NCBI GenBank assembly: GCA_900547415.1
Contig: URGS01000008.1
Location: 6,540 to 70,539 of the forward strand
DNA from: an uncultured Phascolarctobacterium sp.
GTDB taxonomy: Bacteria > Bacillota > Negativicutes > Acidaminococcales > Acidaminococcaceae
Direction: 5' to 3'
DNA length: 64,000 nucleotides
Position 1 is the stretch's first letter, and each line of letters opens with the position of its first letter. This document shows positions 54,144 to 61,693 of the stretch, in pieces. Under the pieces are notes generated by a model. It was given only the letters and a program-made list of their open reading frames with translations, was not told the DNA's origin and did not search any database. Both the position numbers and the translations under genes were made by a program.

Positions 54144-54227
54144 TCGTGTAGGCAGGCTGCTGACTAGAGCTAAGCTCGCACAGCGGCGGGACCGTATGGC
54201 AATGCCATCTGACCAAATCCTGCACGA
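54144..54227 (-). promoter_or_regulatory. Compact cobalamin riboswitch aptamer
   Basis: On the minus strand the core reads ACGGTCCCGCCGCTGTG and then TAGTCAGCAGCCTGCC, matching the conserved cobalamin-box segments (GC.G.CCC.GC.ACTGTG and AG.CAGgA.ACCTGCC). The ends TCGTG-CAGG and CCTG-CCTA-CACGA pair to close the aptamer. The peripheral arm with GCCACTG found in large class I forms is missing; only a short GAGCTTAGCTC hairpin sits there. Downstream GGCGGCG (54110-54116) can pair with CGCCGC of the aptamer as the kissing loop. It heads the cbi operon, matching the ligand. Confidence 0.75.
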
Positions 54228-54237
54228 TATCGAAATG

Positions 54238-54266
54238 ATTATAACATATTTAATCGTAAAATCCAA
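54238..54266 (-). promoter_or_regulatory. Promoter of the cobalamin operon
   Basis: TTGGAT (54261-54266) and TATAAT (54238-54243) on the minus strand, 17 bases apart, immediately before the riboswitch. Confidence 0.8.
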
Positions 54267-54380
54267 TAGTTTTAGGAATAATTTCTACTAATTTTATTAC
54301 GATAAATTCATTCTTATTATCAATTATTACTATTAAGTTTTTAATAAAATCAAGCTTTTTATATCATATAATTGTATAAC

Positions 54381-54416
54381 AAAAAAAAAGCAGATAAGCT
54401 TTCACTTATCTGCTTT
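54381..54416 (-). terminator. Intrinsic terminator after the NlpC/P60 hydrolase
   Basis: Perfect 12-base-pair stem (54387-54398 with 54405-54416), six-base loop, then a run of nine Ts on the minus strand. Confidence 0.93.
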
Positions 54417-54424
54417 AATATTCA

Positions 54425-55090
54425 TTATAAAATTCTGCAGGCACCGTAATACCTTGCACCCCAATAACCAGTAAAGGCATTGGATACGGTTACACCAGTG
54501 CTGGAGCCAGCATGGATAAATTGACCATTGCCGACATAAATGCCGCAGTGAGATGCACCAGGCTCATAGGTTGTAAAGAAAACCAAGTCGCCAGGACGCA
54601 GGTTGCTGATAGGAACCTTACGACCGGAATAGAACTGCACATCAGCAGTTCTCGGAAGAGAAATACCTGCACGAGCAAATGCATACTGGGTAAAACCGGA
54701 GCAGTCAAAACCATAGGGAGAAGTTCCGCCAAAAACATAGGGAGTGCCAATTACACTGTAGGCAGCTCTTAAAATATTTCTAAGCTTCGCGTCATTACGG
54801 TTAGGAGGCATCTCCTTGTTCATAAGAGCTTTATATGTAGCAGGTCCAATAACGCCATCAACCTCCAAGCCTATATCTGACTGGAATTTTTTGACAGCCT
54901 GTTCAGTTTCAGGACCAAAGTCACCATCTAAATTAGAAATAGTATAATGCAGCTCTACCAATCGTTTTTGAATTGACAGAATCTCCTGTCCCTCATCACC
55001 ACGTTCAAAAGAGGCAAAAGCTACAGAGCTTGTCAGACACAAAAACAGAGTAAAGATGCATGTCATGATATGTTTTTTGACCAAGGGCAT
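54425..55090 (-). CDS. Exported peptidoglycan-binding NlpC/P60 hydrolase
   Basis: A 221-residue cell-wall endopeptidase. A signal peptide (about residues 1-26, ending VAFAS) is followed by a PG_binding_1 domain (GDEGQEILSIQKRLVELHY ... GVIGPATYKALM) and an NlpC/P60 domain. The catalytic cysteine is in SPYGFDCSGFTQYAF and the histidine in GASHCGIYVGNGQFIHAG. The start at 55090 has GAGG six bases upstream. Confidence 0.93.
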   Translation of the reverse strand: MPLVKKHIMTCIFTLFLCLTSSVAFASFERGDEGQEILSIQKRLVELHYTISNLDGDFGPETEQAVKKFQSDIGLEVDGVIGPATYKALMNKEMPPNRNDAKLRNILRAAYSVIGTPYVFGGTSPYGFDCSGFTQYAFARAGISLPRTADVQFYSGRKVPISNLRPGDLVFFTTYEPGASHCGIYVGNGQFIHAGSSTGVTVSNAFTGYWGARYYGACRIL

Positions 55091-55173
55091 ACACTTCCTC
55101 TCCTCTAATACAATAACATTATAGCACAATATTTCCTATATGCAAACCCTAAATTAGTACTAAATGCAGAAAT

Positions 55174-56115
55174 TTATAGGTCTTTACTGTTAGTTTTTAT
55201 GTGTCTTGCTACTAAATAAAGAGGTCTGTGCTTGATTTCCTCAAATATCCTGCCAATATACTCGCCCAATATTCCTATGCCAACAAGTTGAATTCCGCTA
55301 AAAAATAATACACTGACAGCAATCGTTGCCCAGCCTGGAACCGCATCATTTGTAAAGAATTTTACACATAGAACATGTCCCAACATTAACAAGCTGCAGC
55401 AGCCAAAGATAATTCCTAAGTAAAATGCCCAACGGAGCGGAATATTAGAAAAGGCTGTAATACCGTCCAGGGCAAAATGCAGCATTTTCTGGAGATTAAA
55501 TTTAGATTTGCCTGCAAAGCGCGCTGGTGCCACAAACTCAATAACAGCAACATTAAAGCCAAGAGTACTTACAAGACCACGAATAAAGCGTGCTCTCTCC
55601 CTATAGGATTTAAAGGCGTCTACAGCTATTCTGTCCATAAGACGGAAATCGCTGCCACCAGGAGTTATTTCCACCTTGGATAATGCATTGATAACCTTAT
55701 AGTATACAGCGGACGTTATATCCTTGAAAAAGCCTGTATCTTCTGTAGCCATACGTTTAGTCTGGACAATTTCATAGCCCTGTTCCCACAGCCTGAGCAT
55801 TTCAGGGATAAGCTCAGGAGGATGCTGCAAATCACCATCCATAGAAATCACTGCATCGCCGTCTGCATTATCAAGACCACAGGTAATAGCCATCTGATGA
55901 CCATAATTTCGTGAAAGCAAGTACGCTTCAACATGGGAATCCTGTTTTGAAAGCTCATTCAAGATAACTCTGCTGCTGTCCTTGGAGCCATCGTCAACAA
56001 AAACTATATTATAATCATAGTTTTCGTTTTTCATTACTTCTGTAACACGTCTATGAAATTCGCGAAGATTGCCTCCTTCATTAAATACTGGAACAACTAG
56101 AGAAATCTTTTTCAT
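55174..56115 (-). CDS. Membrane-bound family 2 glycosyltransferase (GtrB/DPM1-like)
   Basis: A 313-residue glycosyltransferase likely to charge a polyprenyl phosphate with a sugar. The GT-A domain has VVPVFNEGGNL, FVDDGSKDSS and the metal-binding ISMDGDLQHPPEL. The C-terminus has two transmembrane helices (about residues 230-255 and 265-290), as in bactoprenol glucosyltransferases. The ATG at 56115 gives the family N-terminus. It lies just past the rnpB terminator; the sugar and the acceptor are unknown. Confidence 0.9.
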   Translation of the reverse strand: MKKISLVVPVFNEGGNLREFHRRVTEVMKNENYDYNIVFVDDGSKDSSRVILNELSKQDSHVEAYLLSRNYGHQMAITCGLDNADGDAVISMDGDLQHPPELIPEMLRLWEQGYEIVQTKRMATEDTGFFKDITSAVYYKVINALSKVEITPGGSDFRLMDRIAVDAFKSYRERARFIRGLVSTLGFNVAVIEFVAPARFAGKSKFNLQKMLHFALDGITAFSNIPLRWAFYLGIIFGCCSLLMLGHVLCVKFFTNDAVPGWATIAVSVLFFSGIQLVGIGILGEYIGRIFEEIKHRPLYLVARHIKTNSKDL

Positions 56116-56132
56116 TATTTTCACCACACCAT

Positions 56133-56156
56133 AAAAAAGGCTGCCCTTAGGCAGCC
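56133..56156 (-). terminator. Intrinsic terminator after rnpB
   Basis: Stem GGCTGCC / GGCAGCC (56139-56145 with 56150-56156), four-base loop, six Ts on the minus strand. Confidence 0.92.
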
Positions 56157-56166
56157 GTTATATACG

Positions 56167-56518
56167 TTAGAGTGCTCAATAAGCCGAGTTCTGTTCCGCA
56201 AAGCGGTGACGATCATTTATCTAGGCTTACAGTTACCTGCAAGCTCAAGCGACACAACCCGGAAGGCTCAGCGGGCCGCTTCATCCCTTCCCTATTTGGT
56301 CTTGCTCCGAATGGGGTTTACCTAGCCAGCCTGTTACCAGACTGCTGGTGCGCTCTTACCGCACCGTTCCACCCTTACCTGCCGAAGCAGGCGGTACACA
56401 TTTCTGTGGCACTATCCCTGAGATCACTCTCGCCGGACGTTATCCGGCATTCTGCCCTATGGAGCTCGGACTTTCCTCTTTTAGCAAAAGCTAACAGCGA
56501 TCATCTTTCGCACTCTTC
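56167..56518 (-). ncRNA. rnpB: RNase P RNA, bacterial type A-like
   Basis: The catalytic RNA of RNase P, about 350 bases. The ends pair (AGAGTGC at 56510-56516 with GCACTCT at 56169-56175, the P1 helix). Universal elements are present on the minus strand: GAGGAAAGTCCGAGCTCC (CR I), CAGGGATAGTGCCACAGAAA (CR II/III), AGGGTGGAACGGTGCGGTAAGAGCGCACC, GCTAGGTAAACCCC, and the 3' AACAGAACTCGGCTTAT. GGGTT near 56255 may be the tRNA CCA-binding L15 loop. It has its own promoter and terminator. Confidence 0.96.
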
Positions 56519-56523
56519 ATATA

Positions 56524-56552
56524 ACTTTACCATAAGTAATAATATTAGTCAA
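56524..56552 (-). promoter_or_regulatory. Promoter of rnpB
   Basis: TTGACT (56547-56552) and TAAAGT (56524-56529) on the minus strand, 17 bases apart, immediately before the RNase P RNA. Confidence 0.82.
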
Positions 56553-56615
56553 CTGAATGAGCTTATTATATTATCTTAACCTTAGCATAATATGAAATAA
56601 GCTTGTAAAATACAA

Positions 56616-56647
56616 TTAAAAGCAGCCCACCACTTGGGCGGGCTGCC
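56616..56647 (-). terminator. Intrinsic terminator after the EF-G-like gene
   Basis: Stem GCAGCCCGCC / GGTGGGCTGC with one G-T pair (56622-56631 with 56637-56646), five-base loop, TTTTAATT on the minus strand. Confidence 0.85.
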
Positions 56648-56663
56648 ATAAATATTAATTTAG

Positions 56664-58724
56664 CTATGCTTCCTTATGCTCAGCAATAATCTTTTCAGCC
56701 ATTTTAGCAGGAACGTCTTCGTAATGGTCAAATTTCATTTCGAAGGTACCCAAGCCTTGAGTCAGAGCACGCAGGTCAACTGCATATTCGGTAATTTCGG
56801 AATACGGAACCTGAGCACTTACTACGCTCATGCCCTCTTCAACGCTCTGCATGCCAAGGATACGACCGCGTTTAGTATTCAGGTCACCAATAACATCACC
56901 CATCATGGAGTCAGCGCAGGTCACATTCAGATTGTAAACAGGCTCTAAAAGTACAGGTTTGCACATTTCCATAGCCTTCTTGAAGGCAATATTGGATGCG
57001 GTTTTGAATGCCATTTCAGAGGAGTCAACAGTATGATAAGAACCATCCAGCAGAGTAATGCGCATATCAACAACAGGATAGCCAGCCAGGATACCCTTTT
57101 CCATAGCCTCACGCATGCCTTTTTCAACTGCAGGAATGTATTGACGAGGAACAGCGCCGCCAAAAATCTTATCTACGAATTCAAAGCCGCCTCCAGGAGG
57201 CAGTGGCTCCATTTTAATAACTACGTGACCATATTGACCATGGCCGCCGGATTGTTTCTTATGCTTGCCTTCAACCTCAGCGCTGCCGCGAATGGTTTCA
57301 CGGTATTCGATGATAGGAGCACGCAGAACAGCTTCAACACCATATTTGCGCTGCATACGCTCCATAATGATTTCGATATGCTGATCGCCCATACCGCTGA
57401 TTAGAGACTCCTTGGTTACAGGGTTCTTAGTAACGATAATAGTCGGATCCTCGTCCATCAGACGGCTCAGAGCAGTCATAATCTTTTCTTCGTCGCCCTT
57501 CTTCTTCGGATAGATGGCACGAGTATACATAGGCAGCGGGAACTCGATTGCAGGGAATTCAACCTCTGCGTTTTTATCGCACAGAGTATCACCGGTAGAG
57601 GTGTATTGCAGCTTGGAAACTACACCAATATCACCAGCAACAACCTGGCTCATAGGAATCTGAGTTTTGCCGCGCATAGTAAAGATGCTGCCAATACGCT
57701 CCTCTTCTTCACGACGGGAGTTCCAAACGGTGCTGTCGGATTTGATAGAGCCGGAGAATACACGGAAGAAGCTCAGACGGCCAACGAAGGGGTCAGAGGT
57801 TGTCTTGAATACCAGTGCTGCCATAGGAGCGTTGGCATCGCGGACTTCTTCTTCACCGGATTCTTTATCTATAACAATGTAGTCATTCAAGATCGCAGGA
57901 TAGGTATAGTCGATAATTGCATTCATCAAACGACCTAAGCCAATGTTTTTGAAAGCACTGCCGCAAATCATAGGATAAATGATTGCCTGACGGATACCAT
58001 TGATCAGGCATTTCATAATTTCTTCATTGCTGATGGTCTCGCCTTCCAGGTAACGCATCATGCAGTCATCGTCAGCTTCAACTGCTGCTTCAACCATCTT
58101 TTCATGTGCTTCTTCTGCAATTTGTTTATATTCATCAGGAATTTCGATTTCATCGGAACCATTGCCGTTAGCACGGTATGCTTTCATCTTGAACAAATCG
58201 ATAATGCCTTCAAACTTTTCAGCTTGGCCCAAAGGTAACTGCAAAGGAAGAACTCTCTTGCCAAATTTACCGCGGAGATTATCAAGAATGCTGTGGAAAT
58301 CTGCATTTTCGCGGTCCATCTTGTTTACGAAAATAATACGGGGCAGACTAGCCTCTTCAGCAAGCTTCCAGCATTGCTCAGTACCTACCTGAACACCAGC
58401 AGTAGCACTAACAACGATCAATGCGGAGTCAACAGCTCTAAAGGCACCCTTTACCTCTGCCACGAAGTCAGCAAAACCAGGAGTGTCGATAAAGTTGATT
58501 TTAGAATCGCGCCATTCAACCGGTGCCAAGGTAGCGTTTACAGATACCTTACGTTTGATTTCTTCCGGTTCGTAGTCAGTGGTGGTAGCACCGTCCTCTA
58601 CCTTGCACATTCTGCTAATAGCTCCGGAGCGATACAGCAGAGCTTCGGTAACGGACGTGGTTCCTGCTCCACCGTGACCCACAATAGCCACGTTTCTAAT
58701 TTTATCACCTGTGTATTCTTTCAT
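56664..58724 (-). CDS. Elongation factor G-like GTPase with altered P-loop
   Basis: A 686-residue EF-G paralogue (FusA2-like). G3 (FIDTPGFADF) and G4 (FVNKMDRENADF) are intact, and domains II to V follow, including GGHGQYGHVVIKMEP of domain IV and a normal C-terminus. The P-loop, however, reads GHGGAGTTSVTEALL: the invariant lysine of GxxxxGK(S/T) is threonine (codon ACC at 58660-58662 region). This is not the main EF-G, which should be encoded with the rpsL-rpsG-tuf genes elsewhere. Roles of such paralogues include ribosome recycling or are unknown. It stands alone between terminators. Confidence 0.88.
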   Translation of the reverse strand: MKEYTGDKIRNVAIVGHGGAGTTSVTEALLYRSGAISRMCKVEDGATTTDYEPEEIKRKVSVNATLAPVEWRDSKINFIDTPGFADFVAEVKGAFRAVDSALIVVSATAGVQVGTEQCWKLAEEASLPRIIFVNKMDRENADFHSILDNLRGKFGKRVLPLQLPLGQAEKFEGIIDLFKMKAYRANGNGSDEIEIPDEYKQIAEEAHEKMVEAAVEADDDCMMRYLEGETISNEEIMKCLINGIRQAIIYPMICGSAFKNIGLGRLMNAIIDYTYPAILNDYIVIDKESGEEEVRDANAPMAALVFKTTSDPFVGRLSFFRVFSGSIKSDSTVWNSRREEEERIGSIFTMRGKTQIPMSQVVAGDIGVVSKLQYTSTGDTLCDKNAEVEFPAIEFPLPMYTRAIYPKKKGDEEKIMTALSRLMDEDPTIIVTKNPVTKESLISGMGDQHIEIIMERMQRKYGVEAVLRAPIIEYRETIRGSAEVEGKHKKQSGGHGQYGHVVIKMEPLPPGGGFEFVDKIFGGAVPRQYIPAVEKGMREAMEKGILAGYPVVDMRITLLDGSYHTVDSSEMAFKTASNIAFKKAMEMCKPVLLEPVYNLNVTCADSMMGDVIGDLNTKRGRILGMQSVEEGMSVVSAQVPYSEITEYAVDLRALTQGLGTFEMKFDHYEDVPAKMAEKIIAEHKEA

Positions 58725-58974
58725 GACATTTCCTCCTTTTCGGACAATGTTTTAATGACTAGTCTATTCGCTGAACTTGCATAATATTCCTTCTTATACT
58801 TAAAAAGATTATAGAGAAATTTTTATTAAACTAAAAATGTAACATAAGTAACAAGAATTCAGAAAATTATCCTATTAGCAGGTTTTAGTACCAAGGCATA
58901 TAATTTAAAATTCTTAGCTCCTAATCAAAATTAGTACCTAATACTATAATTAAGGTATAGTATGTACTAAAAAA
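58725..58974. other. Upstream region of the EF-G-like gene with an inverted repeat
   Basis: About 250 AT-rich bases. A minus-strand TATAAT at 58808-58813 may be the -10 of the EF-G-like gene, with no good -35. An inverted repeat occurs at 58933-58968: AGTAC-cta-ATACTATA, seven bases, TATAGTAT-GTACT. No gene is visible. Confidence 0.4.
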
Positions 58975-59000
58975 GACCTGCCCACTAAAGTGAGCAGGTC
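58969..59000 (-). terminator. Hairpin, copy 1 of a repeated terminator
   Basis: The 26-base hairpin at 58975-59000 (GACCTGC / GCAGGTC outside, ACT/AGT inside) is followed by six Ts on the minus strand. A second copy differing at one base lies at 59352-59377, on the other side of the toxin module. Confidence 0.7.
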
Positions 59001-59009
59001 AGGCGTAGC

Positions 59010-59038
59010 TTTACAAGAACAAACTTTCGCATTATAAT
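59010..59038 (+). promoter_or_regulatory. Promoter of the small toxin gene
   Basis: TTTACA (59010-59015) and TATAAT (59033-59038), 17 bases apart on the plus strand, giving a predicted transcript start near 59045. Confidence 0.85.
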
Positions 59039-59096
59039 AGAAACAAGAGATAATCTGACGGGTTGGTTCCTCTCTATTATGTGGGAGGTGATAGTA

Positions 59097-59174
59097 ATGA
59101 GTGTTTATCAGGCGTTATCTTTAATGATTACCTTCGGTATTCTCGTTGCTACCATTATTTCTGCTTGTAAGTAA
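59097..59174 (+). CDS. Putative holin-like type I toxin, 25 residues
   Basis: A tiny gene encoding MSVYQALSLMITFGILVATI plus ISACK. The pattern (M-S-x-Y-Q-A-L-x-L-M-I-x-F-G, then a hydrophobic helix and a short polar tail) matches the putative holin-like toxin family of Firmicute type I toxin-antitoxin systems such as TxpA and BsrE. A strong GGGAGGTGAT ribosome binding site lies six bases before the ATG. It has a near-consensus promoter and faces a convergent promoter for an antisense RNA. It is too short for routine ORF calling. Confidence 0.82.
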   Translation: MSVYQALSLMITFGILVATIISACK

Positions 59175-59184
59175 TCCTTATAAA

Positions 59185-59283
59185 ATGAAATAAGACCGCC
59201 CAGCGGTTAAGCGGGCAGCCTTTCTTTCAAATCACTAAAATTTGCGGAGAGAGCTGACGTGCGACCATCAGATTATCTCTTCT
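59185..59283 (-). ncRNA. Predicted antisense RNA antitoxin
   Basis: A minus-strand transcript predicted from the consensus promoter at 59290-59317 to the terminator hairpin of the toxin region. It would be about 100 bases and overlap the 3' end of the toxin mRNA across the shared hairpin, as RatA and SR5 do. Its predicted 5' end (AGAAGAGATAATCTGATGG) nearly equals the 5' end of the toxin mRNA. Transcription is inferred, not shown. Confidence 0.65.
59194..59227. terminator. Shared terminator hairpin of toxin mRNA and antisense RNA
   Basis: GCCC-a-GC / GC-GGGC hairpin (59198-59216) with TTTCTTT on the plus side and a TCTTATTTCATTTTA tract on the minus side, so it can stop both convergent transcripts. 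Confidence 0.65.
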
Positions 59284-59289
59284 TTGTAT

Positions 59290-59317
59290 ATTATAGCAGA
59301 TTAACAACTAAAGTCAA
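59290..59317 (-). promoter_or_regulatory. Promoter of the antisense RNA
   Basis: TTGACT (59312-59317) and TATAAT (59290-59295) on the minus strand, 16 bases apart. No coding frame follows it before the convergent toxin gene. Confidence 0.82.
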
Positions 59318-59344
59318 ATTAACTAATACACAGTACATTATACT

Positions 59345-59377
59345 ATTTTAAGACCTACCCACTAAAGTGAGCAGGTC
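59345..59377 (-). terminator. Hairpin, copy 2 of a repeated terminator, after thiE
   Basis: 26-base hairpin at 59352-59377, same sequence as copy 1 except one base, followed on the minus strand by TTAAAATAG. It lies seven bases past the thiE stop. Confidence 0.65.
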
Positions 59378-59383
59378 TTAATT

Positions 59384-59998
59384 TTACACTTTAAATTTAC
59401 GAACCTCTGCTTCGATATCATCAGCAGATAAAATGCCACTGATGATGGCTGCACCGTCAGCTCCTGTTTGACGTACTAAAGCGTAGTTGGAGCTGGTTAC
59501 GCCCCCAATGCCTACCATAGGAACGTTTACAGCCCTGCGGATCGCCTCCAGGCTCTGCAATCCCAGCTCCGACACATTATTCTTGGTAGCAGAGCCAAAG
59601 ACAGCGCCGCAGCCCAGGTAGTCAGCTCCATCCTCTACCGCCTTTACGGCCTCCTGAGGATTATGGGCGGATACACCTATGACGTAATCATGGCCTAAAA
59701 TTCTGCGTGCCACACTGCAGGGCAAATCGTCCTGACCTAAGTGTACACCTGCAGCACCAACTGCCATAGCAATATCAAGGCGGTCGTTGATGATGAGAGG
59801 CACAGAATACTTATCACATAATGCTTTAAGCTTCAAAGCCTCCGCATACATGACTCCCCCGTCGCCGTTCTTTAAACGATACTGTACCAAGGTCACACCG
59901 CCCTTTAAGGCTGCCTCCACGCACTCCAGCAGAGGGCGTTCCTTAAGACAATTATCATCAGTGACTAAATATACACTGTAATCAATCTTTGCTTTCAT
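59384..59998 (-). CDS. thiE: Thiamine-phosphate synthase
   Basis: Joins the pyrimidine and thiazole halves to give thiamine phosphate. The TIM-barrel motifs YLVTDDNC, VTLVQYRLKN, LIINDRLDIAMAVGAAGVHLGQDD, VIGVSAHNPQEA, GADYLGCGAVF and VPMVGIGGV are all visible. At 204 residues it is normal. The canonical VQ(L/Y)R-K segment has RLKNGDG, a usual variant. It follows thiM by 17 bases. Confidence 0.95.
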   Translation of the reverse strand: MKAKIDYSVYLVTDDNCLKERPLLECVEAALKGGVTLVQYRLKNGDGGVMYAEALKLKALCDKYSVPLIINDRLDIAMAVGAAGVHLGQDDLPCSVARRILGHDYVIGVSAHNPQEAVKAVEDGADYLGCGAVFGSATKNNVSELGLQSLEAIRRAVNVPMVGIGGVTSSNYALVRQTGADGAAIISGILSADDIEAEVRKFKV

Positions 59999-60015
59999 AG
60001 TAAATTACCTATGAC

Positions 60016-60834
60016 TTAGTTAGCCTTCTCTGGATTGAGGTTGCCTTGGATAAGGTTCCATTTGGTAGTTACATGGTATACGCAGTCCATCAGACGCACC
60101 TTAAACATACCAGGGCCATCCTTTTTCTCCAAAAAGTTAGCAGCAAGCTCTGCACTTTGTCCCATAATAACAATACCCATAGCTGCAGCCGCCAGCATAT
60201 CTTTAGTTACAGCAGCACAGCAGCCAACAAGAGCGCTGGTCATACAGCCACTGCCTGTCATATCCTGCAGCAGAGGATGACCATTATTCAGCACAACTGC
60301 CTTTTTACCGTCGCTGATATTGTCAACAGCACCAGTAACAGCAAAAATGCAGCCAAATTTCTTAGCACCCTCCTGTGCAGTTTTCAGAGCATCGCCTTCT
60401 TCAAGATTGTCCACACCTTTACCATTGGTATGACCATTGACAAGAGCAGCACATTCACTGTGGTTGCCGCGGACAATGCTGATGTAGCCATTTTCCAAAA
60501 GAGCAGTAGCAAAGGCCAGACGCAGGCTGGAAGCCATTACGCCTACAGGGTCAAGGACTACAGGGATATTCTGCGCCTTAGCTGCAATAGCAGCACGCTC
60601 CATAGCAACCATTTTATTGGTGTTGATAGTACCAAGATTGATAACCAAGGCATCAGCCTTCAGCACCATTTCCTCTACCTCTTCAGGCTCGTCAGCCATG
60701 ACAGGAGAAGCACCTGCTGCCAAAGCAATATCTGCACAGCTTTCAGCAGTAACATAGTTGCTGATCATGTGCACAACGGGACGCTGCTTACGCAGCTTAT
60801 CTACAATTTCACTAAATTCAGCTGTCAAATCCAT
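60016..60834 (-). CDS. thiM: Hydroxyethylthiazole kinase
   Basis: Phosphorylates salvaged thiazole alcohol. The ribokinase-like fold shows VHMISNYVTAESCADIALAAGASPVMADEPEE and VVLDPVGVMASSLR, the anion-hole GSGCMTSALVGC, and the catalytic cysteine (in MTGSGCMTS). At 272 residues it is full length. Its start overlaps the thiD stop by one base. Confidence 0.96.
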   Translation of the reverse strand: MDLTAEFSEIVDKLRKQRPVVHMISNYVTAESCADIALAAGASPVMADEPEEVEEMVLKADALVINLGTINTNKMVAMERAAIAAKAQNIPVVLDPVGVMASSLRLAFATALLENGYISIVRGNHSECAALVNGHTNGKGVDNLEEGDALKTAQEGAKKFGCIFAVTGAVDNISDGKKAVVLNNGHPLLQDMTGSGCMTSALVGCCAAVTKDMLAAAAMGIVIMGQSAELAANFLEKKDGPGMFKVRLMDCVYHVTTKWNLIQGNLNPEKAN

Positions 60835-61637
60835 TATTCTAAAATACCAGCCTTTCTATATAAATCAACAAAATGATGAGTAGGTCCGCAGCCGCTGCCA
60901 ATTTCCAAACCATGCTCAATGGCCTCAGTAACGTAAGCCTTAGAAGCCTTTACAGCCTCTTTAAGAGTCATACCCTTAGCCAGATTAGAAGCCAAACTGC
61001 TAGACAAAGTGCAGCCTGTACCATGGGTGTTTTTAGTAGCAATACGCTCACCGCTGAACCATTTTTCTGCAGTACCATCAAAGAGCAGGTCATCTGCTGC
61101 ATCGTCAAGATGGCCACCCTTTACCAGCACAGCCTTACAGCCAAGGGAAATAATTTTTTCTGCCACGGGACGCATTTCCGCCTTAGTAGTAACCTTCATA
61201 CCGCTGATCGCCTCAGCCTCAGGCAGGTTTGGAGTCAGCAGTGTGGCCAAGGGCAAAAGCTCCTTAATCAAGGTCTCACAGGCTTCCGGAGCAAGCAAGG
61301 GATAACCGCTCTTGGAAATCATTACAGGGTCAACAACGATGATTTGCGGTTTATATTTACGCAGGCACTCAGCAATAGTGCGAATAATTTCCGGACGGGA
61401 CACCATACCGATTTTTACAGCATCTACGCGAATGTCATCAAAAACTGCCTCAATCTGCGCTCTGACCACATCGCAGTCAATGTCCTGTACCATCGTGACG
61501 CCACAGGTATTTTGTGCAGTTACAGCAGTGATAACGCTCATACCAAAGGTACCATGAGCCGCAAAGGTTTTTAAATCAGCCTGAATGCCTGCGCCGCCGC
61601 TGCTGTCGCTGCCAGCAATTGTTAATAAATGCTTCAT
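60834..61637 (-). CDS. thiD: Hydroxymethylpyrimidine (phosphate) kinase
   Basis: Two-step phosphorylation of the thiamine pyrimidine. LTIAGSDSSGGAGIQADLKTFAAHGTFGMSVITAVTAQNT at the N-terminus and NTHGTGCTLSSSLASNLAKG near the C-terminus are characteristic. At 267 residues it is normal. The ATG at 61637 has AGGTGA upstream. It starts the thiD-thiM-thiE salvage unit directly after the transketolase terminator. Confidence 0.96.
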   Translation of the reverse strand: MKHLLTIAGSDSSGGAGIQADLKTFAAHGTFGMSVITAVTAQNTCGVTMVQDIDCDVVRAQIEAVFDDIRVDAVKIGMVSRPEIIRTIAECLRKYKPQIIVVDPVMISKSGYPLLAPEACETLIKELLPLATLLTPNLPEAEAISGMKVTTKAEMRPVAEKIISLGCKAVLVKGGHLDDAADDLLFDGTAEKWFSGERIATKNTHGTGCTLSSSLASNLAKGMTLKEAVKASKAYVTEAIEHGLEIGSGCGPTHHFVDLYRKAGILE

Positions 61638-61661
61638 TGGATTCACCTATTCCTTCATAAC

Positions 61662-61693
61662 AAAAATAGACTGGAGCCGCACGCAGCTCCAGT
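61662..61693 (-). terminator. Intrinsic terminator after transketolase
   Basis: Stem GACTGGAGC / GCTCCAGTC (61669-61677 with 61685-61693), seven-base loop, then TATTTTTG on the minus strand, 24 bases before thiD. thiD must have a promoter in the gap or depend on read-through. Confidence 0.85.

Noticed and set aside
53968..54225. 85-codon minus-strand frame upstream of cbiD
   Set aside because: It coincides with the cobalamin riboswitch and terminator, which explain the conservation better.
56172..56579. Plus-strand open frame of 135 codons
   Set aside because: It lies antisense within the RNase P RNA, whose conserved elements are plain on the minus strand.
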